Assembly (NCBI GenBank): GCA_902621345.1
Contig: CACNLV010000001.1
Span: forward strand, 620,001 to 684,000
DNA: 64,000 bases
Source of the DNA: an uncultured Pelagibacteraceae bacterium
GTDB lineage: Bacteria; Pseudomonadota; Alphaproteobacteria; Pelagibacterales; Pelagibacteraceae
Reading direction: 5' to 3'
The notes beneath the pieces were generated by a model. The model was not told where the DNA came from. It was given only the letters and a program-made list of their open reading frames with translations, and made no database searches. The position numbers and the translations under genes were made by a program. Below, piece by piece: positions 27,166 through 36,561 of the stretch. Every line of letters starts with the position of its first letter. The stretch's first letter is position 1.

Positions 27166-27883
27166 GATTAATTATATGGATTTAACAATTATAATACCAG
27201 TTAAAAATGAGGCAAACAATATCTCGAATATTGTTGAATCGATTAATTCAAAAATTAAAGTTGATTATGAAATATTATTTATAGATGATTTTAGTACAGA
27301 CAATACAACAAATGTAATAAAAAATTTTCAAAATGAAAATAATAAAATTAAACTTATCAAAAATGAATTCAGTGGGTTGGGACAGTCAATCAGAAATGGT
27401 ATTAAACACTCTAATGGAAAGTATTTATCCATCCTAATGTGTGATGGCTCTGATGATTTAGAAGATCTAAATCGTTATTACTTTACAATTAAGGATAATA
27501 ATTTAGATGCTGTATTTGGGTCTAGATTTCTTCATAAATCGAAAATTTATGATTACCCAAAATTTAAGTTAATTTTGAACAGAATATTTAATTATTTTGT
27601 AAGTCTAGTTTATCTAAATAAGTATAACGATTATACAAATGCTTTTAAAATCTACAAAAAAGATACTCTTTTAAAAATTGAACCTATTGTTTCTGAGAGT
27701 TTTAACGTTTTTTTAGAATTACCATTAAAGATAATAAATAGAAAATTAAATTATAAGATTATTTCCATTAATTGGTATGGAAGGAAAGACGGAGTTTCAA
27801 AATTTAAATTTAAAGAATTAAGATCTAAATATCTGTTTACTTTGATTTATTGTTTAGCAGAAAAGATTTTATTACTTAAATAA
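27164..27883 (+). CDS. Glycosyltransferase family 2
   Basis: Encodes 239 residues (235 if the ATG at 27176 is used, giving MDLTIIIPVKNEANNI). The GT-A fold has the nucleotide-binding IIIPVKNEANN, FIDDFSTDNT and MCDGSDDLEDL as the DxD region, then GSRFLHKS. It resembles dolichol/polyprenol-phosphate sugar synthases but lacks C-terminal membrane helices. It probably transfers a sugar to a lipid carrier or glycan. Its last 37 bases overlap the convergent membrane-protein gene. Confidence 0.82.
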   Translation: MINYMDLTIIIPVKNEANNISNIVESINSKIKVDYEILFIDDFSTDNTTNVIKNFQNENNKIKLIKNEFSGLGQSIRNGIKHSNGKYLSILMCDGSDDLEDLNRYYFTIKDNNLDAVFGSRFLHKSKIYDYPKFKLILNRIFNYFVSLVYLNKYNDYTNAFKIYKKDTLLKIEPIVSESFNVFLELPLKIINRKLNYKIISINWYGRKDGVSKFKFKELRSKYLFTLIYCLAEKILLLK

Positions 27884-29820
27884 GGATAATATATCTTAGA
27901 AAAAGCATTCAAAAAAACAATAAAAGATAATAACCATGCTCCCATTGAATATCTTGGATCGCCAAGAAAAAATAAAAAAGAAAAATGCATAAATATCAGA
28001 GAAATAGACAAAATTTTAATTTTAATCTCTAATTTTTGATAAAAAACAAAAAATAAATTTAACAAAATTATAAAGAACCATAATTCGTAAATCTTTATAT
28101 AGTGATTTAAATGATTAAAAATATTTAAATTTTCATTTTTATTAAATGATTGAAAAAAAATCATATAGTCCTTTAAGCTAATATGTAAACTACTTTCTAT
28201 ATTTTGATTTTGGATTAAAGGAACAATTTCATTTGAATAGATGTAATTATGTAGCGGGATAAGAAAAATAAAAGATCCTCCAAAAAATAAAAAAAAAATA
28301 TGTTTACCAAAATCTAAAATATTATCTTTTTGAAGAACCATATAAATTATATAAAATGTCAAAAAAGGTATAATAAATGCTAGATAATTTGGTCTCAATC
28401 CAATTACTAAAAAGGACAAAAAACCTATGAAAAATAAATTTATTTTTTTTTCATTTTTAAGAAAAAGATAGATTATTATTAGCAGGAAAAAATAACATAT
28501 ACCCTCTGCATAACCATCAACTGTAAAATTAATATAATTAATCAATGCGAATCCCAATGACTCAAAAATAGGTAAAAAAATAAAAATTAATGTTAGAATT
28601 TTTGGTAAAGGGTTTTTTAAAAATAATTCAAAGAGTTTATAGAAAGTAATAGGAAAAAAAGAAATTAAATATATATTTCCAAAAATTGTATCACCAAAAA
28701 ATAAAGAAAAAAAAGCATTTAAATATCTGGAAAGGGGCATATAAAAAAATATATCTTCAACACCTCTTAAACCCTCATAAATATTCCCCAAAAAAATATT
28801 ATTTAATATTATTCGTGAAAAACCATAATGGGCCATCCCATCCATTCCTCTATCGAAATAAAAAGTTTCAGAAAATCCAGAAACTGAATTGGGACTAAAT
28901 TTCAAATATATAAATAAAACAACATAAAAGGATATAGAAAAAAATAAAAATAATTTATTGATATTAAAAAAATTTGTTAGAATTAATGAGATTAATAAAA
29001 TAGATAATAGATTGTAGATTAAATAACTATTATTGTATAAAATATTACTTTTTATATTTATTTTTAAATTTCTTTTATAATCTAAAAAAAAATAATCCTT
29101 TTTACTATCTATGATGACACATTTATTTGTTTTGTTTTCTACTAGTATAAATTCTTTATCTTTTTCATAAATAAGATTGCCAACAAAACACAAGTTTGAG
29201 TTATGATTATTTTTCCAAAAATTTAATTTTATAAGTGTTGGAAAAATAATATTATTCTTATAGTTTTTTTTTTGGGGATCTCCAAAATTCAAATTTGTAT
29301 CATTAAGTGCAGATGGACCGAAATCCCAAAAATTCATATTCTTACGAATAAAAACAAGTTTTCCCTCTTCAAATTTTGTCCACAAATTTTCAGATTGAAA
29401 TGCATATTTTTTAAAAAGCGTAGATTTTTCACTCGACCCTGGTTGTTGAATATTTTTTAACAATCTTTCCTGGTTTTCCAATTTTGTTAACTCTTTTTTT
29501 AAAATTTTTTCAAAATCTTCTGGAAATGTTTTCTTTATATAATCAAAATCTTTAGTAAATGAGGTCGGCAAAACTATATGGTTTACTATCACACGATTAT
29601 TCGAAAATAAATTTTGTAAAATGAAGAAAAATATAAAAATAAAGATAAATAGAAATTTATTGTGATTCTCTTTTTGTAAAATATTTGAAAAAAAAATTAT
29701 TGTAGTTGATAAGCTAAGTAAAATTAGTTTTTCCCATGTATTAAATGGGGGTGGTATAATTATTACGATTAGTAAAAAAGTAATAATTTTGATTGTATAT
29801 GTTTTAGAAAAATCAATCAT
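27847..29820 (-). CDS. Large multi-pass membrane protein, possible GT-C-type glycosyltransferase
   Basis: Encodes 657 residues from the ATG at 29820 (a TTG at 29829 is less likely). Two or three N-terminal membrane segments are followed by a soluble loop of about 190 residues (100-265), then about ten more membrane segments. YFDRGMDGMAHYGFSRI before the second membrane block is reminiscent of the acidic first-loop motif of GT-C enzymes, but I cannot assign a family. Its neighbours (GT2 and SDR pair) suggest surface polysaccharide assembly. It faces soxB across about 70 bases. Confidence 0.55.
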   Translation of the reverse strand: MIDFSKTYTIKIITFLLIVIIIPPPFNTWEKLILLSLSTTIIFFSNILQKENHNKFLFIFIFIFFFILQNLFSNNRVIVNHIVLPTSFTKDFDYIKKTFPEDFEKILKKELTKLENQERLLKNIQQPGSSEKSTLFKKYAFQSENLWTKFEEGKLVFIRKNMNFWDFGPSALNDTNLNFGDPQKKNYKNNIIFPTLIKLNFWKNNHNSNLCFVGNLIYEKDKEFILVENKTNKCVIIDSKKDYFFLDYKRNLKINIKSNILYNNSYLIYNLLSILLISLILTNFFNINKLFLFFSISFYVVLFIYLKFSPNSVSGFSETFYFDRGMDGMAHYGFSRIILNNIFLGNIYEGLRGVEDIFFYMPLSRYLNAFFSLFFGDTIFGNIYLISFFPITFYKLFELFLKNPLPKILTLIFIFLPIFESLGFALINYINFTVDGYAEGICYFFLLIIIYLFLKNEKKINLFFIGFLSFLVIGLRPNYLAFIIPFLTFYIIYMVLQKDNILDFGKHIFFLFFGGSFIFLIPLHNYIYSNEIVPLIQNQNIESSLHISLKDYMIFFQSFNKNENLNIFNHLNHYIKIYELWFFIILLNLFFVFYQKLEIKIKILSISLIFMHFSFLFFLGDPRYSMGAWLLSFIVFLNAFSKIYYPYLSNKIFSAKQ

Positions 29821-29893
29821 TTGTTCCAATTATTCAATACCTGTGAAATTTTAGAATATTGAAAATAATTAACTTATAAAGTAAACATTGCCT

Positions 29894-31147
29894 ATGAAAA
29901 ATAAGTATTCAATCTTTTCTTTAGTAAAAAATGCATTTTCTTACCATGAAAATTGGCAAAAAGCATGGGGTGATCCGGAGCCAAAAAAAGAATATGACAT
30001 TGTAATTGTTGGTGGCGGAGGTCATGGATTAGCGACGGCTTACTATCTTGCTAAAAAACATAATATGAAAAATATAGCTGTATTAGAAAAGGGCTGGATT
30101 GGTGGAGGTAATACTGGAAGAAATACTACTATAATAAGATCAAATTATTTATGGGATGCAAGTGCAGGTTTATATGATCATGCATTAAAAATTTGGGAAA
30201 ATCTTTCTCAGGAATTAAATTACAATGTAATGTTTAGTCAACGCGGTGTGATGAATCTAGCTCATAACTTGCAAGATGTTAGAGATCTTAAAAGAAGGAC
30301 TCATGCTAACAGATTAAATGGTATTGATGCAGTCTATCTAAATACACAACAAGTGAAAAAATTTTGTCCAATTATAAACACATCTCCAGACATTAGATAT
30401 CCAGTTTTAGGTGGGACTCTCCAGCGGAGAGCTGGTACTGCACGTCATGATGCCGTAGCTTGGGGTTATGCAAGAGGTGCTGATGAAATGGGTGTTGATA
30501 TAATTCAAAATTGTGAAGTTAAAGGAATTAAAAGAAATGGTGATAGTGTTGATGGAGTTGAAACAACAAAAGGTTTTATCAAAACAAAAAAAATTGGTGT
30601 TGTTGCTGCTGGCCATTCAAGTGTAATAGCAAACATGGCAGGTTTAAAGTTACCTTTGGAAAGTAAACCTCTTCAGGCATTAGTATCCGAGCCAGTAAAA
30701 CCTATTATTGATACAGTAGTTATGTCTAATGCTGTACATGCCTATGTTAGCCAGTCTGATAAAGGTGAGCTAGTAATTGGAGCAGGCACAGATGACTACG
30801 TTTCATATTCTCAAAAAGGAAGTCATGAAATTGTAGAGGGAACCTTAAATGCTATTTTAGAATTATATCCTATATTTAGTCGAATGAGAATGTTAAGACA
30901 ATGGGGTGGTATTGTAGATATATGTCCTGACGCAAGTCCCATAATTAGTAAAACACCAATTAAAGGTTTATACTTTAATTGCGGTTGGGGAACTGGAGGA
31001 TTCAAAGCAACACCAGGTTCAGGAGATCTATTCGCTCATACAATAGCAAATGATGAACCTCATAAATTAAATGCTGCATTTAATCTTAATAGATTTGTAA
31101 GTGGAGATCTTGTTGATGAGCATGGTGCAGCTGCTGTAGCACATTAA
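29894..31147 (+). CDS. soxB: Sarcosine oxidase subunit beta
   Basis: Encodes 417 residues from the ATG at 29894; a TTG at 29888 would add two. The FAD-binding motif is [33 protein letters not shown] holds the histidine expected to bind FMN covalently. [14 protein letters not shown] forms the C-terminal flavin contact. It is the catalytic subunit of the heterotetrameric enzyme that demethylates sarcosine to glycine with THF as methylene acceptor. It leads the rightward soxBDAG operon; soxD overlaps by one base. Confidence 0.96.
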   Translation: MKNKYSIFSLVKNAFSYHENWQKAWGDPEPKKEYDIVIVGGGGHGLATAYYLAKKHNMKNIAVLEKGWIGGGNTGRNTTIIRSNYLWDASAGLYDHALKIWENLSQELNYNVMFSQRGVMNLAHNLQDVRDLKRRTHANRLNGIDAVYLNTQQVKKFCPIINTSPDIRYPVLGGTLQRRAGTARHDAVAWGYARGADEMGVDIIQNCEVKGIKRNGDSVDGVETTKGFIKTKKIGVVAAGHSSVIANMAGLKLPLESKPLQALVSEPVKPIIDTVVMSNAVHAYVSQSDKGELVIGAGTDDYVSYSQKGSHEIVEGTLNAILELYPIFSRMRMLRQWGGIVDICPDASPIISKTPIKGLYFNCGWGTGGFKATPGSGDLFAHTIANDEPHKLNAAFNLNRFVSGDLVDEHGAAAVAH

Positions 31148-31422
31148 TGTTTGTAATTCATTGTCCTTATTGTGGTGAGAGAGAACAAAGTGAGTTTAAA
31201 GCTGGAGGTGAAGCTCATATTGTTAGACCCAAACAACCAACTGAATTGAGTGATGATCAGTGGGCTGAATATCTATTTATGAGAAAAAATATAAAGGGTA
31301 TTCAATTCGAAAGATGGGTTCATTTTCATGGATGTAGAAAATGGTTTAATATGGTTAGAGATACATCTAATGATGAAATTAAAGCAATTTATAAAATGGG
31401 TGAAAAGCCTCCAGTAAAATAA
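31147..31422 (+). CDS. soxD: Sarcosine oxidase subunit delta
   Basis: Encodes 91 residues. HCPYCGEREQSEFKAGGEAH at the N-terminus and HFHGCRKWFNMVRDT provide the Cys/His ligands of the structural zinc. The short size is normal for the delta subunit. It starts inside the soxB stop (TAATG) and is followed 3 bases later by soxA. Confidence 0.96.
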   Translation: MFVIHCPYCGEREQSEFKAGGEAHIVRPKQPTELSDDQWAEYLFMRKNIKGIQFERWVHFHGCRKWFNMVRDTSNDEIKAIYKMGEKPPVK

Positions 31423-31425
31423 TAA

Positions 31426-34400
31426 ATGACAAATAATTTAAGAGTTAAATCAAGTAAGTTTATAGATGAAACATATAAAATTTCATTTAGGTTTAATAAT
31501 AAAACTTATTATGGTTACAAAGGGGATACATTAGCATCTGCACTTTTAGCAAATGGTATTCATTTAGTTGGAAGAAGTTTTAAATACCATAGACCAAGAG
31601 GAATAATGACCGCAGGTTCAGAAGAGCCTAATGCTATTGTTCAACTTCATAAAAACACATCTCGAACTGAACCAAATGTTAGAGCCACAGAAATAGAAAT
31701 TTATGAAGGACTTGAGGCTTCAAGTCAAAATTGTTGGCCAAGCGTAAACTTTGATATAGGAGGTATAAATAATTTTTTAAGTCCTGTGCTTCCAGCCGGT
31801 TTTTATTATAAAACTTTCATGTGGCCAGCAAGTTTTTGGGAGAAATATGAGTATTTTATCAGAAAATCTGCTGGTTTGGGAAAATCACCTACAGAGCCAG
31901 ACCCTGATATGTATGAACATAAATATATTCACTGTGATGTATTAGTTATTGGTGCAGGTGTTTCAGGTGTTATTGCTGCAAAAACTTCTGCAAAAAATGG
32001 TTTTAAAACATTATTGTTAGATGAAAAACCTTATCTTGGTGGTTCTACAATTTATCAAAATTCAGAATACTTCAAGATTAATAATCAAATTTCAAGTTCA
32101 TGGTTGGAAAAAGAAATAAATGAAATAAAAAAAATTGATAATTTAGAAATAAAAACAAGAACAAGTGTAGCCGCATTCCATGGATACAACTTTTTATTAG
32201 CACGAGAGAGTTTAACTGATCATATTCCTTTACATCAAAGAGATGAAAAAATTCGACATAGATTACTTAAGATAAGAGCAAAAAAAGTCATATGTGCAAC
32301 TGGATCTTTAGAAAGACCTTTAATATTTGATAATAATGATCGACCGGGTATTTTGCTATCCTCAGCAATAGAAAAATACTCAAATTTCTTTGGCGTAACA
32401 TGTGGTCAAAAGAATGTTCTTTTTACCAATAATGATAGTGCCTATGAAACAGCAACAAGTTTACTTCAAAAAGGAATTAATATTAAAGCTATTATTGATA
32501 ACAGAGAAGAAGTCGACTCAAAATTAGTTAAAGAAATAGAAAAAAATAATATAAAAATTTACAAAGGATATACAGTCGTCGATACATTTGGATATAAAAG
32601 GATTAATAGAATCTCAATAATGCAACTTTCTAAAGATGGTCAAAAAGTTGTAGGTTCTAAAATATCTATTGATTGTGACTGTCTTGGTATGTCTGGAGGA
32701 TGGACTCCAGCAGTACATCTTTTCACACAGTCTGGAGGAAAATTAAAATTTAGAGAAGATGATCAAGTATTTATTCCAGATAAATATCCTTCAGATCAAG
32801 TAAGTATAGGTTCTTGCAATGGAGAATTTACATTAGATGAAATATTATCAGATATTTCAAAAAAACTTAAAGATTTTTTAAATATTAAAAAAACTGACTA
32901 TGAAAATCTTGAAATCCAATCTCATTTTAATAAAACTAAAAGAAATATATGGCTACTCCCATCAGATAAGATAATTGGTAAGACAAAACCATTTGTTGAT
33001 TATCAAAATGATGCGACAGCAAAAGATATTAAATTAGCTTTAAGAGAAGGATTCCGATCAATTGAACATGTAAAAAGATATACAACAACTGGCATGGGAA
33101 CTGATCAAGGTAAACTTGGCAATATGCATGCGTTAGGAATTATCTCTGAAACTGCTGGCTCTAGAATGGGTGAGCTTGGTACAACAACATTTAGACCACC
33201 CTACACTCCTCTTACTTTTGGTACAATAGTTGGAAGAAATGTAGGAGAATATTTTGATGTTTTTAGAAAAACTCCAATTCATGATTGGCACGTTGAAAAT
33301 AAAGCGAAATTTGAAAATGTGGGACAATGGAAAAGAGCTTGGTTTTATCCAAAAGAAAATGAGGGTATGCATGAAGCTGTACAAAGAGAAAGTAAGGCTG
33401 CAAGAGATAGTGCCGGTATATTAGATGCTTCAACATTAGGTAAGATTGATATTCAAGGTACAGATGCTTCAGAGTTTTTAAATCGAGTTTATACCAACGC
33501 ATGGTCAAAGCTTGCTATTGGAAAATGTCGATACGGACTAATGCTTAATGAGGATGGCATGGTTTATGACGATGGTGTAACAACACGCTTAGATGAAAAT
33601 CACTACATTATGACTACAACAACAGGTGGAGCTGCAACTGTTCTTGGCAAATTAGAGGATTATCTACAAACAGAATGGCCAGAATTGGATGTGTATTTAA
33701 CCTCAGTAACTGACCATTACGCTACTATAAGTGTTTGTGGTCCAAACAGTAAAAAAATTATTTCAAAAGTAATTCCTAATCTAGATTTATCTGATGAAAA
33801 ATTTCCACATATGTCTTTTAAAAATACCAAAATTGACAAAATCAAATGTAGGGTAATGAGAATAAGTTTTACTGGTGAACAAAGTTATGAAATTAATGTT
33901 CAGGCTAACTATGGAAAATCTGTATGGGACAAGTGTATCCAGGCAGGAAAAGAATTTAATATCACACCTTATGGGACTGAAACAATGCATTTACTTAGAG
34001 CTGAAAAAGGATTTATAATTGTAGGACAAGACACAGACGCAACTATGACACCAATCGATCTTCAAATGGATTGGATAGTTAGTAAAAAGAAATATGACTT
34101 TATTGGTAAAAGATCTTTATATAGATCAGATACAATAAGAGAAGATAGAAAACAATTAATTGGTTTGGTTACGGAAAACCCAAAAGAAGTTTTGGAAGAA
34201 GGCGCTCAAATTGTTCTGGACACAAGTAAGTCTCCAGTTGAAATGCTGGGTCACGTAACTTCAAGTTACTATAGTCCAAATTTAGAAAAATCTATTGCTT
34301 TAGGTGTTGTTAAAGGTGGAAAAAATATGATGGGTCAAAAACTAATTATCCCAATGGAAAATAAACAAATTAACGTGACAGTTACAGATCCAGTGTTTTT

Positions 34401-34431
34401 AGACAAGGAGAATAAAAGATTAAATGCTTAA
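31426..34431 (+). CDS. soxA: Sarcosine oxidase subunit alpha
   Basis: Encodes 1001 residues. The N-terminal ferredoxin-like domain (RSFKYHRPRGIMTAGSEEPN) is followed by an NAD(H)-binding Rossmann domain (VLVIGAGVSGVIAAKTSA, from about residue 165). The C-terminal half is a GcvT-like folate-binding domain (RESKAARDSAGILDASTLGK to LLRAEKGFIIVGQDTDAT). It carries the NAD and THF sites of the tetramer. Full length indicates a functional gene. It overlaps soxG by 8 bases. Confidence 0.96.
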   Translation: MTNNLRVKSSKFIDETYKISFRFNNKTYYGYKGDTLASALLANGIHLVGRSFKYHRPRGIMTAGSEEPNAIVQLHKNTSRTEPNVRATEIEIYEGLEASSQNCWPSVNFDIGGINNFLSPVLPAGFYYKTFMWPASFWEKYEYFIRKSAGLGKSPTEPDPDMYEHKYIHCDVLVIGAGVSGVIAAKTSAKNGFKTLLLDEKPYLGGSTIYQNSEYFKINNQISSSWLEKEINEIKKIDNLEIKTRTSVAAFHGYNFLLARESLTDHIPLHQRDEKIRHRLLKIRAKKVICATGSLERPLIFDNNDRPGILLSSAIEKYSNFFGVTCGQKNVLFTNNDSAYETATSLLQKGINIKAIIDNREEVDSKLVKEIEKNNIKIYKGYTVVDTFGYKRINRISIMQLSKDGQKVVGSKISIDCDCLGMSGGWTPAVHLFTQSGGKLKFREDDQVFIPDKYPSDQVSIGSCNGEFTLDEILSDISKKLKDFLNIKKTDYENLEIQSHFNKTKRNIWLLPSDKIIGKTKPFVDYQNDATAKDIKLALREGFRSIEHVKRYTTTGMGTDQGKLGNMHALGIISETAGSRMGELGTTTFRPPYTPLTFGTIVGRNVGEYFDVFRKTPIHDWHVENKAKFENVGQWKRAWFYPKENEGMHEAVQRESKAARDSAGILDASTLGKIDIQGTDASEFLNRVYTNAWSKLAIGKCRYGLMLNEDGMVYDDGVTTRLDENHYIMTTTTGGAATVLGKLEDYLQTEWPELDVYLTSVTDHYATISVCGPNSKKIISKVIPNLDLSDEKFPHMSFKNTKIDKIKCRVMRISFTGEQSYEINVQANYGKSVWDKCIQAGKEFNITPYGTETMHLLRAEKGFIIVGQDTDATMTPIDLQMDWIVSKKKYDFIGKRSLYRSDTIREDRKQLIGLVTENPKEVLEEGAQIVLDTSKSPVEMLGHVTSSYYSPNLEKSIALGVVKGGKNMMGQKLIIPMENKQINVTVTDPVFLDKENKRLNA

Positions 34432-34987
34432 TTATTCAAACGCAATTACAGAAGATAAATCTTATTCAGGATTACAAATGAAAGAAGTTAAACCTATAAT
34501 GAAACTGGTTTTAAGAGGGAAAAAAAGAGAATTTTTATCTGCAGTTGGAAAATCATTAAATTTGATATTGCCGGCAGAAGCAAATACTTTTACTAAAAGC
34601 GATAAATTAACTGCACTTTGGCTAAGTCCTGATGAATGGATGATTTTTTCAAATGAAGTTTCCCATATTGGTAGCAACGATTATCAAACAGAAAATTTAC
34701 TTAACAAAAGTATTTGTAAAACAAATTTAGGAGCTGTAACAGATGTCACTGACCAATTTGTTTTGGTTAACCTTAAAGGTGACAAAATTTATGAATTATT
34801 TGAGACTGGATCACCATTCAATTTCAATGATTTTAGAAAAAAAAAGGGTTCTGTCATACAAACAATATTGGCAAAAATTGATGTGATTATACAAAATGAG
34901 AGTCAAAATGACGTGAATCTTTTTGTCAGACGCTCTTTTTCACAACATTTGTTTTCTTGGATGAATGATAGTGCGTCAAGATTATAG
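34424..34987 (+). CDS. soxG: Sarcosine oxidase subunit gamma
   Basis: Encodes 187 residues with the GcvT-related gamma-subunit pattern: LILPAEANTFTKS, ALWLSPDEWMIF and late FVRRSFSQHLFSWMNDSAS. It packs against the folate domain of the alpha subunit. It is the last gene of soxBDAG. The binding-protein gene follows after 34 bases and may be read by the same transcript. Confidence 0.93.
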   Translation: MLNYSNAITEDKSYSGLQMKEVKPIMKLVLRGKKREFLSAVGKSLNLILPAEANTFTKSDKLTALWLSPDEWMIFSNEVSHIGSNDYQTENLLNKSICKTNLGAVTDVTDQFVLVNLKGDKIYELFETGSPFNFNDFRKKKGSVIQTILAKIDVIIQNESQNDVNLFVRRSFSQHLFSWMNDSASRL

Positions 34988-35021
34988 TCTCATTTTTTTT
35001 TAAATTTGTTAAAAATCAAGA

Positions 35022-35789
35022 ATGAAAAAATTAATTTATTTAGCAATTTTTGCTCTTTTACCCTTTAATTTAAATGCAGAGTCAAACTTAGACAAGATTT
35101 TATCATCAGGTGTCTTAAAAGTTGGAACAACTGGTGATTGGGATCCTATGACTATTAAAGATCCGGCGACTGATAAATATAAAGGATTCGATATCGATGT
35201 AATGAATGAACTAGCTAAGGACATGGGTGTTAAAATTGAATTTGTACCTGCTGAGTGGAAAACTATCGTTTCTGGAATAACTTCTGAAAGGTATGATATA
35301 TCAACAAGTGTCACAAAAACTCCTAAAAGAGCTGAAGTAGCTGGATTTACAGATACCTACTATAAATATGGAACCGTTCCACTTGTTCTAAAAAAGAATT
35401 TAAGCAAATTTTCGACCTGGGACTCTCTTAATAAATCAAATGTAACTATTGCAACTACTCTTGGTACTTCACAGGAAGAAAAGGCAAAAGAATTTTTTCC
35501 TAAATCAAAATTGAATTCTGTAGAGGCTCCTGCTAGAGATTTTCAAGAAGTATTAGCTGGAAGAGCAGATGGAAATATAACAAGTTCAACAGAAGCAAAT
35601 AAGTTAGTTATCAAATATCCACAATTAGCTATCGTCCCTGATGGTGAAAAAAATCCTGCTTTTTTAGCAATGATGGTTCCTAAAGGTGATAATAAATGGA
35701 ACAATTATGTTAATGACTGGATTAAAAAGAAGAAATCATCGGGCTTCTTTAATAAGTTGTTGGCCAAATATAATCTAAAAAGTTTATAA
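35022..35789 (+). CDS. Periplasmic amino-acid-type ABC substrate-binding protein
   Basis: Encodes 255 residues. A signal peptide (residues 1-19, ending NLNA) precedes a type II solute-binding domain: [34 protein letters not shown] and [17 protein letters not shown]. The family covers polar amino-acid binders and the related periplasmic cyclohexadienyl dehydratases. The adjacent permease favours transport. Its place after soxBDAG hints at sarcosine, dimethylglycine or an amino acid as ligand, which is inference only. Confidence 0.85.
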   Translation: MKKLIYLAIFALLPFNLNAESNLDKILSSGVLKVGTTGDWDPMTIKDPATDKYKGFDIDVMNELAKDMGVKIEFVPAEWKTIVSGITSERYDISTSVTKTPKRAEVAGFTDTYYKYGTVPLVLKKNLSKFSTWDSLNKSNVTIATTLGTSQEEKAKEFFPKSKLNSVEAPARDFQEVLAGRADGNITSSTEANKLVIKYPQLAIVPDGEKNPAFLAMMVPKGDNKWNNYVNDWIKKKKSSGFFNKLLAKYNLKSL

Positions 35790-35795
35790 TAAATT

Positions 35796-35815
35796 AGTAT
35801 TTACTGCTTAATACT
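35796..35815 (+). repeat. Small hairpin between binding protein and permease genes
   Basis: AGTATT (35796-35801) and AATACT (35810-35815) form a 6-base stem with an 8-base loop in the 40-base gap. There is no strong T-run, so it is not a clear terminator. A 3' stabiliser or partial attenuator giving more binding protein than permease is possible. Confidence 0.3.
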
Positions 35816-35824
35816 TTATAAATT

Positions 35825-35830
35825 GGGGGG
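35825..35830 (+). other. Six-G run at the permease start codon
   Basis: TTGGGGGGTG spans 35823-35832, and the last G begins the GTG start. Such a G-run stands out in this AT-rich sequence. It abuts the start codon, so it is too close to act as an ordinary Shine-Dalgarno site for that GTG. The frame upstream is closed by a TAA at 35809, and no ATG, GTG or TTG lies between. Confidence 0.5.
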
Positions 35831-36561
35831 TGAGAAATTTATTTTTTTTACTTCTAATTATCCCTTTAACTTCATGTAATAAAGGTGAACTTAATTGGTT
35901 AATCTTATCACCAAACAATATTGAAGGTTTAACAAATCTAAAGTTTCTATTAAGTGGTTTAACCACTACAATATTTATTTCTTTAGTTTCAATTATTATC
36001 TCAATCTTCGTTGGATTAATTGTAGCCATACCATCATTAGCTAAAAATAAATTTTTAACTTATATCAATATTGGCTATGTTGAGATTGTCAGGGCGATAC
36101 CATTATTAGTATTAATATTATGGATCTATTATGGACTACCAATAATGACGGGTATTAGCTTTAGTCCATTTGTATCTGGCATTATTGCACTATCTATAAG
36201 TGAAAGTGCGTTTCAAGCAGAAATTTTTAGAGCGGGAATTAACTCTATCAAGAAGTCCCAGTGGGAAGCTGGAAGTTCGTTGGGATTAAATTTTGTCAAA
36301 AAATTAAAGCTTGTTATTCTTCCTCAGGCTATCAAAAATATTTTACCTGCAATAGGAAATCAATTTGTCTATGTCTTAAAAATGTCTTCTTTAGTTTCAA
36401 TTATAGGCATTGGTGATTTGACAAGAAAAGCTAACGAACTTGTTGTTACAACCTATCGCCCTCTTGAAATATATACATTTTTAATTTTTGAGTATTTAAT
36501 TTTAATATTAATTGTTTCCTATCTAGTCAGAAAATTTGAAAAAAAATTGCAAAAGGATTAA
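35830..36561 (+). CDS. Amino-acid ABC transporter permease
   Basis: Encodes 243 residues from a GTG. The HisM/GlnP-type permease domain starts near residue 38 with about five membrane segments. The EAA loop is QWEAGSSLGLNFVKKLKLVI followed by LPQAIKNILPAIGNQ. Unusually, the N-terminus MRNLFFLLLIIPLTSCNKG looks like a lipoprotein signal with a lipobox Cys at 16. No ATP-binding subunit gene is adjacent. Its stop shares TTAA with the convergent nuclease gene. Confidence 0.88.
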   Translation: MRNLFFLLLIIPLTSCNKGELNWLILSPNNIEGLTNLKFLLSGLTTTIFISLVSIIISIFVGLIVAIPSLAKNKFLTYINIGYVEIVRAIPLLVLILWIYYGLPIMTGISFSPFVSGIIALSISESAFQAEIFRAGINSIKKSQWEAGSSLGLNFVKKLKLVILPQAIKNILPAIGNQFVYVLKMSSLVSIIGIGDLTRKANELVVTTYRPLEIYTFLIFEYLILILIVSYLVRKFEKKLQKD

